Below, piece by piece: positions 18,618-27,556 of a stretch of 64,000 bases of DNA. The notes beneath the pieces are model-generated. The model searched no databases. It was not told the DNA's origin and saw only the letters and a list, made by a program, of their open reading frames with translations. Source of the stretch: Roseomonas xinghualingensis. Lineage in GTDB: Bacteria > Pseudomonadota > Alphaproteobacteria > Acetobacterales > Acetobacteraceae. The first letter of the stretch is position 1, and the number at the start of each line of letters is the position of its first letter. The DNA lies in NCBI RefSeq assembly GCF_025791835.1, contig NZ_JAOXLP010000001.1, positions 62,001 through 126,000 of the forward strand, read 5' to 3'. The translations under genes were made by a program, and so were the position numbers.

Positions 18618-19493
18618 CTATCGCGCCGGCGGCCCCTGATTGGCCCCATGCGGCGTCCCCGGCGGCGCCGACCGCGCATGCCAGGCCTCCATCAGCTGCA
18701 GCACCGTCGCCGCCGTCTCCTCGATGCTGCGCCGGGTCACGTCGATCACCGGCCAACCACGGGAGGTGCAAAGCCGCCGCGCCGAGAGGATTTCCGCCTT
18801 CACTGCGTCCGGATCCACATATTCCGTCGTGTCCTGCCGCACCCCGCCCTGGCCGATCAGCTTCAGCCGGTGGCGGCGGATCTCCAGCAGCGCATTCACC
18901 TCGATGGTCAGCCCGATCACCGGGCAGGGCGGGTCATCCAGTTCCTGCGGCAGCGACGCGCCGGGCACGATCGGCACATTGGCGGCCTTGATGCCGCGAT
19001 TGGCCAGGTAGAAGCAGGTCGGCGTCTTGCTGCTGCGGGAAACGCCCACCAGGCAGCAATCCGCCTCGGCGATCCCGGCCGTCCCCTGCCCGTCATCATG
19101 CGCCAGCACGTAATGCATGGCATCGATCCGGCGGAAATAATCAGCATCCAGCACATGCTGGGCACCGCGCTTCTCCCGCGCCGCCTCGCCGATCGCGCCC
19201 TGGAGCAGGTCGAGCGTCTGGTCGAGCACCGACAGGCTGGTCACCCCCAGCCGCCCGCAGAACTCCTCCAGGCTGTGCCGCAGGGACTTGTCGGCCAGGG
19301 TGAAAAGCACCGGCCCCGGCTCCGCCTGGATACCCTCCAGCACCTGTTCCAGCTGGAAGCGCGAGCGCACGAGGAACCATCGGTGCTGGATCACATGCGG
19401 ATCCTCGAAGCGCGCGAGGGTCGCGCGGGCCATCGAGTTCAGCGTTTCCCCCGTGCTGTCGGACACAAGGTGAAGGTTCGTGGTGCGTGGCAT
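18618..19493 (-). CDS. PpsR-type pyruvate, phosphate/water dikinase regulatory protein (DUF299)
   Basis: Bifunctional kinase/phosphorylase that controls PEP synthase or pyruvate phosphate dikinase. About 291 residues from [20 protein letters not shown]. It has the P-loop [18 protein letters not shown] and the IPIVPG-like [34 protein letters not shown] near the end is also typical. The long in-frame extension to 19622 runs through the origin region and is rejected in favour of ATG 19493. It flanks the putative origin, opposite hemE, exactly as in Caulobacter. Confidence 0.92.
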   Translation of the reverse strand: MPRTTNLHLVSDSTGETLNSMARATLARFEDPHVIQHRWFLVRSRFQLEQVLEGIQAEPGPVLFTLADKSLRHSLEEFCGRLGVTSLSVLDQTLDLLQGAIGEAAREKRGAQHVLDADYFRRIDAMHYVLAHDDGQGTAGIAEADCCLVGVSRSSKTPTCFYLANRGIKAANVPIVPGASLPQELDDPPCPVIGLTIEVNALLEIRRHRLKLIGQGGVRQDTTEYVDPDAVKAEILSARRLCTSRGWPVIDVTRRSIEETAATVLQLMEAWHARSAPPGTPHGANQGPPAR

Positions 19494-19834
19494 CGCCCGA
19501 ACCCTAGCCCAAGCCACCGCGCCTGGGGATGCCCTGGGTATGACTCGCGCCCATGACGTGAGTCCTGGGGATTGAATCCGCCCCTCCGGAGGTCGCCATG
19601 AGTCACGGGGACGGTGAGTCACGACTCACGCCACCCTGGATGGAATCTCCCGCCCTGACTCTGAGTCGTGAGGGGTGAGTCGCCGACTCGCATTCGATTA
19701 GCGAGTCGCGTAGCCCTCCAGCCTGTGGAAAACCCTCGGGACGACAGGGGACGCCGATTGCGTCCACAGGACTCACAGGGTCCCTCTACCTCCCCTCCTT
19801 TCTTAAGAATCCTAATTAGAGTGAAAGAGGCCCG
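19494..19834. other. Putative chromosomal replication origin (oriC) between ppsR and hemE
   Basis: This 341-bp non-coding interval between divergent ppsR and hemE holds 14 GANTC sites (19542, 19560, 19574, 19600, 19616, 19623, 19643, 19657, 19663, 19677, 19685, 19703, 19770, 19807), where about one is expected by chance. An AT-rich stretch at 19799-19828 could be the unwinding element. DnaA-box-like sites with one mismatch to TGTGGATAA are TGTGGAAAA (19724-19732) and CGTGGATAA (19843-19851, just inside hemE). Caulobacter and Rickettsia origins lie beside hemE, and GANTC is the CcrM methylation site. Function is inferred. Confidence 0.72.
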
Positions 19835-20884
19835 ATGGACCGCGTGGATAAGCCCTTCCTGAGAGCCCTGGCCGGCGAAGCTGTCTGGCCGCCCCCCATC
19901 TGGCTGATGCGCCAGGCCGGGCGATACCTGCCCGAGTACCGCGCCACGAAGGAGAAGGCGGGCGGCTTCCTCGAGCTGTGCCTGAACCCCGAACTATCGG
20001 CCGAGGTCACCTTCCAGCCCCTGCGCCGCTTCCCCATGGATGCGGCTATCCTCTTCACCGATCTCCCCATGCTGCCCTGGGCCATGGGCCAGCCCCTTCG
20101 CTATGGGCAGGGCGGCGATGACGGTGTCGGACCCATCCTGGAACCGGTGCGCGACGCCGCCGCGATCGCCGCCCTGCGTCCGCAGGACGCCGCGAAACGC
20201 GCTGCCCCCATCATGGAAACCGTCGCCCGCATCCGCGCGGGGCTGGAGAAGGACCATCCCGGCACCGCCCTGATCGGCTTCGCCGGCGCCCCCTGGACCA
20301 CCGCCTGCTACATGGTGGATGGCCGTGGCGGCCACGGCTTCCCCGAAACGCGCCGCATGGCCGGGGAAAACCCCGCCCTCCTCGAAACCCTCTTCGCCAC
20401 GCTGCTGGACGCCTCGGAAGCCTATCTCGTCGCCCAGGCCGAAGCCGGCGCCGAAGCCCTGATGCTGTTCGACTCCTGGGCCGGCCTCCTGCCCCCCGAA
20501 GGCTTCGAACGCTGGGTCATCCAGCCCACAGCAGCCCTCACAGCCCGCCTCCGCGTGCGCCTGGGGCCCGACTACCCGCTGATCGGCTTCCCCCGCCTGG
20601 CGGGCGCCGGCATCCCCGCCTACACCGCCCGCGTGGGCGTCAACGCGGTGGGCCTGGACGAAACCGTGGACCTGAAGGGCCCGCTCCCCTCCAACGTCAC
20701 CCTGCAAGGCAACCTGGACTCGAAGATCCTGGTCGCCGGCGGCGAGGCCCTGCGCGCCGCGACTGCCCAGATCCTGGACGCGATGCGCGGACGGCCCTTC
20801 ATCTTCAACCTCGGCCACGGCATCACGCCGGACACCCCGCCCGAACACGTCGCCGCCCTGGTCGAGCAGGTGAAGCGCGGGTGA
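19835..20884 (+). CDS. hemE: Uroporphyrinogen decarboxylase
   Basis: Decarboxylates uroporphyrinogen III to coproporphyrinogen III in heme synthesis. 349 residues, normal length. It begins with WPPPIWLMRQAGRYLPEYRA, holding the invariant Arg residues. Catalytic-type Asp and others lie in DAAILFTDLPMLPWAMGQPL, and GFAGAPWTTACYMVDGRGG and FNLGHGITPDTPPEHVAALV are typical. An AGAGG ribosome binding site lies just before ATG 19835. Its promoter must lie within the putative origin, so expression may respond to GANTC methylation state, as proposed for Caulobacter. Palindromic repeat copy C starts 3 bp after the stop. Confidence 0.97.
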   Translation: MDRVDKPFLRALAGEAVWPPPIWLMRQAGRYLPEYRATKEKAGGFLELCLNPELSAEVTFQPLRRFPMDAAILFTDLPMLPWAMGQPLRYGQGGDDGVGPILEPVRDAAAIAALRPQDAAKRAAPIMETVARIRAGLEKDHPGTALIGFAGAPWTTACYMVDGRGGHGFPETRRMAGENPALLETLFATLLDASEAYLVAQAEAGAEALMLFDSWAGLLPPEGFERWVIQPTAALTARLRVRLGPDYPLIGFPRLAGAGIPAYTARVGVNAVGLDETVDLKGPLPSNVTLQGNLDSKILVAGGEALRAATAQILDAMRGRPFIFNLGHGITPDTPPEHVAALVEQVKRG

Positions 20885-20886
20885 CC

Positions 20887-20994
20887 CTGGGAGGCCCTGC
20901 CTCCCAGACCCTCCGCCGGGGAGCCAGCGGGCTCCCCGGACCCCGCGATCTGTATTTTGGTGGTGCGCCCGAGGTCCACGACCTCAGGCGACTA
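20887..20994. repeat. Composite palindromic repeat, copy C (three modules)
   Basis: Modules are CTGGGAGGC.../...GCCTCCCAG (20887-20907), CCGGGGAGCC/GGCTCCCCGG (20916-20939), and a slightly degenerate CGCCCGAGGT/ACCTCAGGCG (20966-20990). It is a shortened version of copies A and B that lacks the core between modules and the CCAGGGGC module. It starts 3 bp after the hemE stop. Confidence 0.85.
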
Positions 20995-21232
20995 GGAAGT
21001 CAGTTCGCGCAGCTGGATAGAACAGGCCGTGGCTCAGTCTTCTGCCGGGGCGCCCCGTGAAAATCCGTTGTCCATTCGAGCCCTGAGCGGAGGTCCCTCC
21101 GGTCATGAGGCTCGATGGCCGGATGTGGCCGGAAGCGGAGTAGCAGCTTTTCGGGCGAAGGCCCGTCAAAGTGGACGGAGAGGAAGGGCTAGCGCCTAGC
21201 GGGGGGCGGCCCGTCCTCTCCGGGCACTGAGG

Positions 21233-21384
21233 CTACGCTTTGGGTGGTGCGTTGATGACGGCCTTGATGCGCTCCGCGAGCTTTTCCAACATGAACGGCT
21301 TGCCGAGCACCTGCATGTCAAGCACGAGGTTCTCGTTCTGCAGCACCGCATGCTCCGCGTACCGATGATGAACAACACCTTCGC
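21233..21384 (-). pseudogene. Receiver-domain remnant of a response regulator or hybrid kinase
   Basis: On the minus strand, about 50 codons read VLFIIG, then (after a one-base shift) YAEHAVLQNENLVLDMQVLG followed by KPFMLEKLAERIKAVINA and a stop at 21233. This matches the last third of receiver domains in hybrid kinases (VLFITGYAENAV...L.KPF...L). The phospho-acceptor Asp region and everything upstream are missing, so it is a decayed 3' end. The rest of the gap 20995-21530 shows no other recognisable gene. Confidence 0.55.
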
Positions 21385-21530
21385 GTGCCACCTACTCGCA
21401 GCCCACGGTTCCGAGATGCTGGTACCACATCAACGCCAGGCGGCCGTCCGGCTTCAACCCAGACGGGCAGCGTACCGACCCCAATCGTGCGCATTTCGGA
21501 ACGTTGATCGGTGCATCCCGTTAAAGGCGC

Positions 21531-22838
21531 ATGACGAACGGCACCTGGCTCCCTGAGCCCTATATCCTCGCCTTCACGGGCTTCGGTGTCCTCATCGCCC
21601 TGGTTGCCTGGCTGCCCCTGGTCCTCAAGCGTCTGCCGCTCTCGCTGCCGATCGTTTGCATCGCGCTCGGTGCGGCTCTGTTCTCCTTGCCACAGGTCAC
21701 ACTGAGTCCGCTGCCGCTCGATTATCCGGAGGTTACCGAGCGGTTCACCGAGTTGGTGGTGATCATCGCACTCATGGGTGCTGGCCTGAAGCTCGACCGC
21801 ATCTTCGACTGGCACCACTGGGCCGTGACTTGGCGGCTGCTGGGCGTGACGATGCCACTCGGCATAGGCGCCATCGTGCTTCTCCTCGGCTGGGGACTGG
21901 GATATCCCTGGGTGGCAGCTCTCCTGCTGGCAGCCAGCCTCGCGCCGACAGACCCGGTCCTCGCATCCGATGTCCAGGTCGGCCCGCCCAAGACAGGACA
22001 GGAGGACGAGGTACGTTTCGGCCTGACCTCGGAAGCCGGGCTCAACGACGGCCTGGCCTTTCCCTTTGTCCACCTCGCCATTGCCCTCGCTGCCGCGGCC
22101 AGCAGCGGCGAACCCTGGTTTATCGACTGGATCACCTACCGGGTGCTGTGGGAGATCGGCGGCGGTGTTGCAGCCGGATGGCTGATCGGCCGCGCCTTTG
22201 GTTGGCTCACCTTCCACGTACCGGCCGATACCAAGCTGGCGAAGACGGGTGACGGGCTGATCGCACTCTCCGCAACCTTGGTTTCCTACGGGTTGACCGA
22301 GATCGTTCACTGCTACGGCTTCCTCGCCGTGTTCGTTACGGCGCTTGCGTTCCGCAGCACGCACCGGGAACACGACTTCCAAGTCCAGATGCATGAGATG
22401 ACCGAGCAGATCGAGCGCATTGCCATGATGGTCCTGCTCCTGCTTTTTGGCGGCGCACTGGCACGGGGCCTCTTGGCGCCAGTCACCTGGCCCGATGCCG
22501 GTGCTGCGGCCGTGATCCTGCTGATCATTCGCCCGGTGACTGGCCTGATCGGCCTCATCGGCTTCAAGGCGGACTGGACTGAAAAACTGACGCTCGCCTT
22601 CTTCGGCATCCGCGGGGTTGGTTCGTTCTACTACCTGGCCTACGGCCTCAACCACATGGAACTGGCTGGGGCCGAGAGGCTCTGGGGGCTTGTAGGGTTG
22701 ATCGTGCTGATGTCCGTCCTCCTGCACGGGCTTACCGTCACGCCCATCATGCGGTTCCTGGATCGTTCGCAGGGCCGCGATCCCGATGTCGATGAGGCGA
22801 CGCCGCCTCCGGGACTGAAGGGACCCGCAAGCCGCTGA
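21531..22838 (+). CDS. CPA1-family Na+(K+)/H+ antiporter
   Basis: 435-residue inner-membrane protein with about 12 helices. Family marks include LVVIIALMGAGLKLDRIFDW (end of the first repeat), LLLAASLAPTDPVLASDVQV (the conserved APTDP with an ion-site Asp), and LTSEAGLNDGLAFPFVHLAI (SEAGLNDG, the second acidic motif). GIRGVGSFYYLAYGLNH fits the late conserved helix. It probably exchanges protons for Na+ or K+ in pH and salt homeostasis. It is slightly lower in GC than its neighbours and stands alone between remnants, suggesting an accessory insertion. Confidence 0.92.
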   Translation: MTNGTWLPEPYILAFTGFGVLIALVAWLPLVLKRLPLSLPIVCIALGAALFSLPQVTLSPLPLDYPEVTERFTELVVIIALMGAGLKLDRIFDWHHWAVTWRLLGVTMPLGIGAIVLLLGWGLGYPWVAALLLAASLAPTDPVLASDVQVGPPKTGQEDEVRFGLTSEAGLNDGLAFPFVHLAIALAAAASSGEPWFIDWITYRVLWEIGGGVAAGWLIGRAFGWLTFHVPADTKLAKTGDGLIALSATLVSYGLTEIVHCYGFLAVFVTALAFRSTHREHDFQVQMHEMTEQIERIAMMVLLLLFGGALARGLLAPVTWPDAGAAAVILLIIRPVTGLIGLIGFKADWTEKLTLAFFGIRGVGSFYYLAYGLNHMELAGAERLWGLVGLIVLMSVLLHGLTVTPIMRFLDRSQGRDPDVDEATPPPGLKGPASR

Positions 22839-23384
22839 AAGCATAAGGTCCGAGATTTGGGCCGATGGTAAGCCAACGCACTGGATGGGATCAGTGTCTG
22901 ATCGGGCGTGGCGCATCATCCAAAGTCAGCAGCTACGCTCCGGAAGAACGATGTTGATGCTGACATCCAAGCACTGCGACGGCTGTCGCCTTGCGGTTAG
23001 GCGCCGACACATCGCGTGCCAGCTTCATCGAGCCTCCGGCTATGCCACTGCACAGTTGGCAGCCACTGGCAGGGCTTGTGACATATCTTGGGCCGACCGG
23101 CTCATTCTCCGCCCCTGTCCCTCCTTCTGAGCAGGCTGTGCCGAATCTCTGTGCTCCAGCTTCTGCAGCCCAAAGGCAGCCGGCGGTTGACGCCCGCTTT
23201 GCGGAAAGCTGCTGATCCATCTGAGTGACGGAGGTGGGCGCAAAGCGAAATGCCCCCAGCATCCCGAACCCCACGACCACTTCCCCGACGTAAAATCCGC
23301 ACCCCGCGCCCAACAAAGCGAAGCCCCCGACACCACATCTTTCTCCGATGGACGCCGGCCACCGGAAGGCCACATGAATCCCCC
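22839..23384. other. Gap with no recognisable gene
   Basis: 546 bp between the antiporter and the lipoprotein hydrolase. Open frames exist on both strands (for example 22933-23373 minus), but none shows a recognisable family, a good ribosome binding site or the window's codon bias. Likely decayed sequence. Confidence 0.4.
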
Positions 23385-24383
23385 ATGCGCCTCCCCCGCC
23401 GCGCCCTCCTCGCCCTGCCCTTGGCAGCCTGCACGCCCCAGCTCATTCCCGCCGGCCCGCCCATTGGCGAACCCGCCCTGGCCGGGGACGCGCTGGTGAT
23501 GGAGGACGGCGCCCGTCTCCCCCTGCGGGCCTGGCTTCCGGCCGGCGCGCCCCGCGCGGCGATGCTCTGCCTCCACGGCTTCAATGACAGCCGCAACTTC
23601 ATGATCGAACCGGCCCCGGTGCTGAACCAGGCCGGAATTGCCCTCTACGCCTATGACCAGCGAGGCTTCGGGGCGGCTCCGCATCGTGGCGTCTGGCCAG
23701 GCACCGAAACCCTCACGGCCGATGCCATCACCGCGGCCCGGTTGGTGAAGGCCCGGCATCCCGGCATCCCGCTCTTCCTGCTGGGCGAGAGCATGGGCGG
23801 CGCCGTGCTGCTCCTGGCCGCCGCCCGCCGCAATCCGCCCCCGGCGGATGGCTATGTCCTGCTGGCGCCCGCCGTCTGGGGCCGCGCCACCATGCCCGGC
23901 TTTCTGGTCGGCCTGCTGGATTTCCTGTCCCACACCGTCCCGCGCGTCGCCGTCGCCTCCAGTGCCCCGGGCATCATTCCCACCGACAACATGACCGCCC
24001 TGAACCGCATCTCGCGGGACCCGCTGACCATCCGCGAAACCCGCGTGGATGCCGGCAAGGGTCTAGTGGACCTGATGGACGACGCCCTGGCGGCCGCCCC
24101 GCGCCTGGGCGCGCGCACGCCGCCGATGCTGCTGGTCTATGGCGCGCGGGACCAGCTCGTCCCGCCCATGGCCACCCGCGCCCTGCTGGACCGCCTGCCA
24201 TCGGGCCTGCGGGCGCGCATCGCCTACTATACCGGCATCCACCACATGCCACTGCGCGACCTCCAGGCGCAGACGGTCATCGATGACATGCTCGCCTGGA
24301 TGGAGCGGCCCGCGGCCCCGCTTCCCTCCGGGGCCGATTCGGCGGGCCTCGCCTGGATCAGGACACCCCTGCCGCAGTGGTGA
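23385..24383 (+). CDS. Alpha/beta hydrolase lipoprotein (monoacylglycerol-lipase-like)
   Basis: 332-residue hydrolase with a lipoprotein signal (MRLPRRALLALPLAAC, lipobox LAAC), so envelope-anchored. The alpha/beta-hydrolase fold shows the oxyanion segment MLCLHGFNDSRN, the nucleophile elbow LLGESMGGAVLLLAA (Ser), the acid in LVYGARDQLVPPMATRALLD, and the His near YTGIHHMPLRDLQ. YAYDQRGFGAAPHRGVWPG is typical of PldB/monoglyceride lipases. Likely acts on acylglycerols or lysophospholipids. ATG 23385 is chosen because the signal peptide begins there. Convergent with the creatininase gene, 3 bp away. Confidence 0.88.
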   Translation: MRLPRRALLALPLAACTPQLIPAGPPIGEPALAGDALVMEDGARLPLRAWLPAGAPRAAMLCLHGFNDSRNFMIEPAPVLNQAGIALYAYDQRGFGAAPHRGVWPGTETLTADAITAARLVKARHPGIPLFLLGESMGGAVLLLAAARRNPPPADGYVLLAPAVWGRATMPGFLVGLLDFLSHTVPRVAVASSAPGIIPTDNMTALNRISRDPLTIRETRVDAGKGLVDLMDDALAAAPRLGARTPPMLLVYGARDQLVPPMATRALLDRLPSGLRARIAYYTGIHHMPLRDLQAQTVIDDMLAWMERPAAPLPSGADSAGLAWIRTPLPQW

Positions 24384-24386
24384 CGG

Positions 24387-25190
24387 TCAGCCTCCGCGCT
24401 GCCCCGCATAATGCCGCACGAAGCCGGCGCCGATCTCCACCAGCCGTTCCACCAGCACCTTGCCCGTTTCGGCACTGGAAAGCCGCGGATCGCCCGTCCC
24501 CACCCCATCCGGTGAGGGCAGGTCGTATTCTGCCGGTACGTTCACCTCATGTCCCTCGAAGGAAACCGCCCCCCAGCCCATGAAGGGCAGCCCCAGGCAG
24601 GTCGGCGTCTCCTCGCGGGGTGCCGGCACCAGATCCGGCCGCATCCGCTCCGGCGTCAGATACAGGGCGATGCTCGCCAGCGGGTCGGCCCCATGCCCGG
24701 CCGCGCGCCGCGCGCGTTCCGCGCCCATCACCTCCGGCAGCAGCGCCCCCGCCACCTTCCAGAGGTAGAAGCAGGGAAAAACCCCCTTTCCCGCCAGCAT
24801 GAAGCGCTGCGTCACGTCATGGATCACGGGCGCATTCCCGCCATGGCCGTTCAGCACCACGATCCGGTCCAGCCCATGGCGCAGCAGCGCCTCGATCATC
24901 TCCGTCAGCACAAGGCTGAAGGCCTGATGGGACAGCGCGATCCCGCCCGGCATGGAACCGAAGAAATCCGCCTTTCCGAAAGGCAGCACCGGCGCCACCA
25001 CCGTCTCCGTCCCGGCCTCCGTCGCCGTCCGCGCGATCCGCTCCGCCATCAATTCCGCCAGCAGGTAGTCGCCCATCGGCGCATGCGGCCCCTGGTCCTC
25101 ATGGCTGCCTAGAGGCAGCAGGATCACCGGCTTGCGGGCATAGAGCGCGCGCGCCTCGCCGCCCGTGATCTCCCCCATCCTGACCTTCAT
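24387..25190 (-). CDS. Creatininase-family amidohydrolase
   Basis: 267-residue metal-dependent amidohydrolase. It has the creatininase signature LLPLGSHEDQGPHAPMGDYL with metal-binding Glu, His and Asp, IVVLNGHGGNAPVIHDVTQR, and a later Glu in FEGHEVNVPAEYDLPSPDG. Family members hydrolyse creatinine or cyclic amides, or act in cofactor synthesis; the substrate here is unknown. GGAG before ATG 25190 decides the start over upstream 25259. Monocistronic, divergent from the DUF3072 gene. Confidence 0.9.
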   Translation of the reverse strand: MKVRMGEITGGEARALYARKPVILLPLGSHEDQGPHAPMGDYLLAELMAERIARTATEAGTETVVAPVLPFGKADFFGSMPGGIALSHQAFSLVLTEMIEALLRHGLDRIVVLNGHGGNAPVIHDVTQRFMLAGKGVFPCFYLWKVAGALLPEVMGAERARRAAGHGADPLASIALYLTPERMRPDLVPAPREETPTCLGLPFMGWGAVSFEGHEVNVPAEYDLPSPDGVGTGDPRLSSAETGKVLVERLVEIGAGFVRHYAGQRGG

Positions 25191-25296
25191 GCGCCGCTCC
25201 TCCCGCAGATGCCCAAGCTCTGGCCGCAGACCCGGGCGGAGGCAACTGTCCGAAGCCATGAACGTTTAGGGAACAGTATCCGAGGGAGATGCCCGC

Positions 25297-25530
25297 ATGG
25301 CCAACAAGGCCCCCGACCACAATCCGAAGACCGACCCCGAGCCCGGCTCTAACACCGTCAAGGACCCGGACAACTGGACCACCGGTGACGAACCCATCAC
25401 CGGCGCCCAGGCCTCCTACCTCAAGACCCTGTCCGAGGAAGCCGGCGAGCCCTTCGATGAAAACCTGACCAAGGCTGAGGCCTCCAAGCGGATCGACGAA
25501 CTGCAGGAAAAGACCGGGCGCGGAAGGTAA
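25297..25530 (+). CDS. DUF3072 family small protein
   Basis: 77 residues, highly charged and soluble. The core WTTGDEPITGAQASYLKTLS followed by EEAGEPFDENLTKAEASKRI matches the DUF3072 pattern, in which a short helix-turn resembles an HTH or SAP-like fold. Function unknown. GGGAG lies upstream of ATG 25297. Convergent with the small lipoprotein gene 18 bp beyond its stop. Confidence 0.88.
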   Translation: MANKAPDHNPKTDPEPGSNTVKDPDNWTTGDEPITGAQASYLKTLSEEAGEPFDENLTKAEASKRIDELQEKTGRGR

Positions 25531-25548
25531 GGCCGGACCAAGCCCAGC

Positions 25549-25812
25549 CTATCCGCACGGGTCCTTCCCATCGCGCCAGTCGAGCAGCGCCCGCGCCGCC
25601 TCAGAAAAGCCGGGCGCAAGCACGATCGCCGCGCGCGCCCCGCCCTCCCCGGGCCGCCATAGATCGGCCTCGCGTCCCTGCTCCCGCCGGGGCGCCACAG
25701 CCTCCACCGTCTCGCCCCGCATGGCACGAAGCAGCCCGATCGCCTCGCCATCCAGGAGCGCGGCGCAGCCCGGCAGCAGCAGGAGCGCGAGAAGGAGCAG
25801 GGAGGTGCCCAT
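25549..25812 (-). CDS. Small lipoprotein, function unknown
   Basis: 87 residues with a clear lipoprotein signal MGTSLLLLALLLLPGC (lipobox LPGC). The mature domain of about 70 residues contains MRGETVEAVAPRREQGREAD and AIVLAPGFSEAARALLDWRD; no family recognised. It is divergent from ampG with about 120 bp between. Real by signal peptide, codon pattern and lack of better alternatives on either strand. Confidence 0.65.
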   Translation of the reverse strand: MGTSLLLLALLLLPGCAALLDGEAIGLLRAMRGETVEAVAPRREQGREADLWRPGEGGARAAIVLAPGFSEAARALLDWRDGKDPCG

Positions 25813-25931
25813 CGCAGGGCGGACATGGCTTCCGCCAACCCCCGATCAAAGTCCACGAAGCGAAGACAGGGGCAAGGTCAGGGGGGCCACCCACTCCCAC
25901 ACAGGCCCCGCGCGTGGCAGGTTCCTCCCCC

Positions 25932-27194
25932 ATGGCCCTGCTCCGCGAACGCCGCTTCCTGATCCTGCTTGCGCTCGGCTTCTCCGCCGGTGTCCCGCTG
26001 CCCCTGGTGGCGGGGCAGGTGCTGCGCCAGTGGTTCACGGAATCCGGCCTGTCGCTCTCCAGCATCGGCCTCACCGCGCTGATCGGCCTGGCCTATTCGC
26101 TGAAATTCCTCTGGTCCCCCGCGCTGGACACGGTGGCGCCGCCCTTCCTCTCGCGCCTGGGCCGGCGCCGCGGCTGGCTGCTGCTGATCCAGCCCCTCCT
26201 GATCCTCGCCATCCTCGCCACCGGCTTCAGCGACCCCACCACCGGCCCGGCCACCACGGCGGCGCTGGCGGCATTCGTCGCCTTCCTCTCGGCCAGCCAG
26301 GACATCGTGGTGGACGCCCACCGCATCGAGATCCTGGAGGAGAAGGAACAGGGCTACGGCCTCGCCTACTATGTCTGGGGCTACCGGCTGGCACTGCTCG
26401 CCAGCGGCGGCGGCACGCTGTGGCTGGTCGGCGCGCTGGGCTGGGGCGGCGCCTATGCCTATGCCGCCGCGCTGATGCTGATCGGCGTGGCCGCCACCCT
26501 TGCCTCCCGTGAACGGCCCGCCATCGCCACCCCGTCCCTGCCATGGGGCGAGCGCCTGCGGATCTCGGTCGTCCATCCCTTCGCCGATTTCATGCGCCGC
26601 CCCTACTGGCTGGCGATCCTGCTCTTCGTCGCCCTCTTCAAGCTCGGCGAGGCGCTGGCGGGAGTGATGACCACCCCCTTCTACCGCTCCCTCGGCTTCA
26701 CGCGGGAGGATGTGGCGGCGGTCGGCACGGTCTTCGGCCTCTTCGCCACGCTGGTCGGCGCGCTGGTCGGCGGCTGGGTGGTGGCACGGCTCGGCACGGC
26801 AAAGGCGCTGGTCTTCACCGGCCTCGGCCAGATGCTCTCCAACCTCATGTATGTCGCCCTCGCCCATGCGGGGCATGACATGCCGATGCTCTGGGCCCAG
26901 GTCGGCATCGAGAACTTCACCGATGGCTTGGCCGACGCCGCCTTCGTCACTTACCTCTCGGGCCTTACCAGCCGCGCCTTCACGGCCACGCAATACGCGC
27001 TGCTCTCCTCGCTCGCCGCAGTGCCGTTGCGCACCCTCGGCGCCTCCTCCGGCTGGCTCGCGGAATCCCTCGGCTGGCCCGGCTTCTTCCTCATGACGAC
27101 CGCCGCGGCCCTGCCCGCCATGGCCATCATGATCTTCCTGCTCTGGCGTCTCCCTCCCGTCCGACCTGCCCAGGTCGTGGAACCCATCCTGTGA
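25932..27194 (+). CDS. ampG: AmpG-family muropeptide MFS transporter
   Basis: Imports anhydro-muropeptides from the periplasm for peptidoglycan recycling. About 420 residues with 12 to 14 helices. AmpG features are FLILLALGFSAGVPLPLVAG, YSLKFLWSPALDTVAPPFLS, AFLSASQDIVVDAHRIEILE (SxQDIxxDA), and ENFTDGLADAAFVTYLSGLT. ATG 25932 (MALLRERR) is preferred over the ATG six codons upstream. It overlaps the downstream DUF486 gene by four bases, so they are translationally coupled. Partner to mltA, which makes its substrates. Confidence 0.93.
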   Translation: MALLRERRFLILLALGFSAGVPLPLVAGQVLRQWFTESGLSLSSIGLTALIGLAYSLKFLWSPALDTVAPPFLSRLGRRRGWLLLIQPLLILAILATGFSDPTTGPATTAALAAFVAFLSASQDIVVDAHRIEILEEKEQGYGLAYYVWGYRLALLASGGGTLWLVGALGWGGAYAYAAALMLIGVAATLASRERPAIATPSLPWGERLRISVVHPFADFMRRPYWLAILLFVALFKLGEALAGVMTTPFYRSLGFTREDVAAVGTVFGLFATLVGALVGGWVVARLGTAKALVFTGLGQMLSNLMYVALAHAGHDMPMLWAQVGIENFTDGLADAAFVTYLSGLTSRAFTATQYALLSSLAAVPLRTLGASSGWLAESLGWPGFFLMTTAAALPAMAIMIFLLWRLPPVRPAQVVEPIL

Positions 27195-27538
27195 ACCCTG
27201 CCATGATCTGGACGCCCCTCCTGCTGGTGGGGAGCAACATCCTGATGACCTGGGCCTGGTACGGCCATCTCAAGCGCCCCGCCTGGCCGCTCTGGCTGGC
27301 CATCGTCATCTCCTGGGGCATCGCCTTCTTCGAATACTGCCTCGCCGTCCCCGCCAACCGCATCGGCTATGGCACTTTCACCGGCCAGCAGCTGAAGGTG
27401 ATGCAGGAGGTGATCACCCTCGCCGTCTTCGCCGGCTTCTCCGTCGCCGTGCTGGGGGAACCGCTGCGCTGGAACTACCTTGCCGCCATGGCCTGCCTGA
27501 TCGCGGCGGTGGGCTTCATCTTTCTCAAGGTGGACTGA
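27191..27538 (+). CDS. DMT-type small membrane protein (DUF486)
   Basis: 115-residue inner-membrane protein with four hydrophobic helices: LLLVGSNILMTWAWYGHL, LWLAIVISWGIAFFEYCLAV, VITLAVFAGFSVAVLG and AMACLIAAVGFIFLKVD. The PANRIGYGTFTGQQLKVMQE loop is diagnostic for DUF486. Function unknown; the family resembles half-size drug/metabolite transporters that work as dimers. GTG 27191 overlaps the ampG stop (GTGA); ATG 27203 is the alternative. Confidence 0.9.
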   Translation: MNPAMIWTPLLLVGSNILMTWAWYGHLKRPAWPLWLAIVISWGIAFFEYCLAVPANRIGYGTFTGQQLKVMQEVITLAVFAGFSVAVLGEPLRWNYLAAMACLIAAVGFIFLKVD

Positions 27539-27556
27539 CCCTTCGCTTTCCGGGCC

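Noticed and set aside
19803..19822. CtrA-type box (TTAA-N7-TTAA) in the putative origin
   Set aside because: Only one TTAA half is present at the right place; the second half does not match.
20999..21085. tRNA-like string (GCAGCTGGATAGAACA ... TTCGAGCCC)
   Set aside because: The D-stem does not pair well, spacing to the T-arm is too long, and no acceptor stem or anticodon arm could be formed. At best a decayed piece.
22933..23373. 146-codon minus-strand frame in the gap before the lipoprotein hydrolase
   Set aside because: Protein-like start but no family, no ribosome binding site, and composition unlike the neighbours; left as uncharacterised gap.
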